From: Candidatus Krumholzibacteriota bacterium
GTDB lineage: Bacteria > Krumholzibacteriota > Krumholzibacteriia > Krumholzibacteriales > Krumholzibacteriaceae
Assembly (NCBI GenBank): GCA_030613345.1
Contig: JAUWMD010000139.1
Coordinates: forward strand, 1-6,919
Reading direction: 5' to 3'
DNA length: 6,919 nt
The position numbers and the translations under genes were made by a program. Shown one piece after another: positions 6,428 to 6,919 of this stretch; positions within the stretch are counted from its first letter, which is position 1, and every line of letters starts with the position of its first letter. The notes beneath the pieces are model-generated. The model was given only the letters and a program-made list of their open reading frames with translations. It made no database searches and was not told where the DNA came from.

Positions 6428-6919
6428 CTACCTGTACATCTCCTTGATCGCGCCCCAGCTCGTCTCTTCGGTGCTGTTCGGGCAGGATACCCTAGCCATT
6501 ATGCAGCACGCGTCGTGGAGCTCACCGGTCGTGCCCGGCGTAAAGTCCACGTCGCAGATGAAGGGAGGATACTGCGCCGGCGGGGCGCCTTCGCCCTCGA
6601 TCCATACTCTCGTCGCATTGGCGATGGCAAATTCGATGAAGCAGCATTCGCACGTGTCAAACCAGCCGCTTAACGTAACGTTCGATTCGACGCTTGTGAG
6701 AACGCCCAAAAGCCAGTTGAACCTCGTGGCGACATTGTAGTATGTGATGTCACCTGTGAATTCACTGACACTGCCGGGAGGCCCGAAGTGATTTCCATCG
6801 ATCCAGAAGCGCCCCCCATCATAGTTGGTCACGTAATCGCCATAGCCCGTTCCGTAGTCATCGACCGTATTTGCGATCTCGCCTGTCCCGGCGGCATCGA
6901 TCTTCCTCCCCCAGCCTCT
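6428..6919 (-). CDS. Uncharacterised cysteine-containing protein (3' part; 5' end off the right edge)
   Basis: The frame is open from the window edge to TAG at 6430-6428, giving 163 residues of a C-terminal part. A GTG at 6832 lies inside the frame, but coding-like sequence continues above it (K-I-D-A-A-G-T-G-E-I-A-N-T-V-D-D-Y-G-T-G-Y-G-D-Y), so it is not the start. The sequence is rich in Gly, Tyr, Trp, Phe, Asp and Thr and looks beta-rich. It has seven cysteines in two close groups: C-E-C-C near residues 88-91, and later single C, C-C and C. These could form disulfides or bind metal. There is no FlgD-like tail, no dockerin and no membrane segment in the visible part. I do not recognise the family. 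Its location upstream of exported proteins and its cysteine pattern suggest an exported protein, but the N-terminus is not visible. Confidence 0.75.
   Translation of the reverse strand, partial: RGWGRKIDAAGTGEIANTVDDYGTGYGDYVTNYDGGRFWIDGNHFGPPGSVSEFTGDITYYNVATRFNWLLGVLTSVESNVTLSGWFDTCECCFIEFAIANATRVWIEGEGAPPAQYPPFICDVDFTPGTTGELHDACCIMARVSCPNSTEETSWGAIKEMYR

Noticed and set aside
1..6919. CRISPR array, transposon ends, tRNA or rRNA, defence or secondary-metabolite genes
   Set aside because: I saw no regularly spaced direct repeats, no transposase or integrase motifs, no tRNA-like cloverleaf and no RNA-gene signature.

Overview
The window is about 58% GC by eye and is coded almost entirely on the minus strand. 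It holds parts of three codirectional genes, read right to left. All three look like secreted or cell-surface proteins. The style suggests an uncultured bacterium of the FCB superphylum (candidate lineages such as Krumholzibacteriota, Eisenbacteria, Latescibacterota or Zixibacteria). The reasons are an NFPNPFNP-type FlgD-like C-terminal tail, dockerin-like V-D-F-x-D-L repeats, cohesin-like domains, and right-handed beta-helices capped by N-W-W-G motifs. The taxonomic guess rests on architecture only.

Layout in transcription order: (1) 6919-6428, the 3' part of a cysteine-containing protein I do not recognise, truncated at the window edge; (2) 6427-6109, about 319 bases without a convincing gene, holding a stem-loop just after gene 1, a small perfect hairpin, and the Shine-Dalgarno of the next gene; (3) 6108-541, one very large gene for a 1855-residue multi-module exported protein; (4) 540-479, a 62-base spacer almost filled by a strong hairpin; (5) 478-1, the 5' end of a gene with a signal peptide and a cohesin-like domain, running off the left edge.

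The large protein reads, in order: signal peptide, a beta-propeller-like region resembling the GH43/arabinanase or BNR style, two parallel beta-helix modules, a cohesin-like beta-sandwich, an Ig-like domain, a fibronectin-III-like domain, a dockerin-like calcium-binding pair, a second cohesin-like sandwich, and a FlgD-like C-terminal domain of the kind used as a type IX-like sorting signal. I see no certain catalytic site. The best reading is a large surface or extracellular protein for carbohydrate binding or degradation, or for adhesion.

Two cohesin-like modules and one dockerin-like module lie in one chain, and another cohesin-like protein is encoded immediately downstream. This raises the possibility of cohesin-dockerin style assembly between neighbouring gene products. 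In FCB bacteria, however, these modules are often found together without a demonstrated cellulosome, so this is a hypothesis. I found no mobile element, CRISPR array, tRNA, rRNA or defence system.
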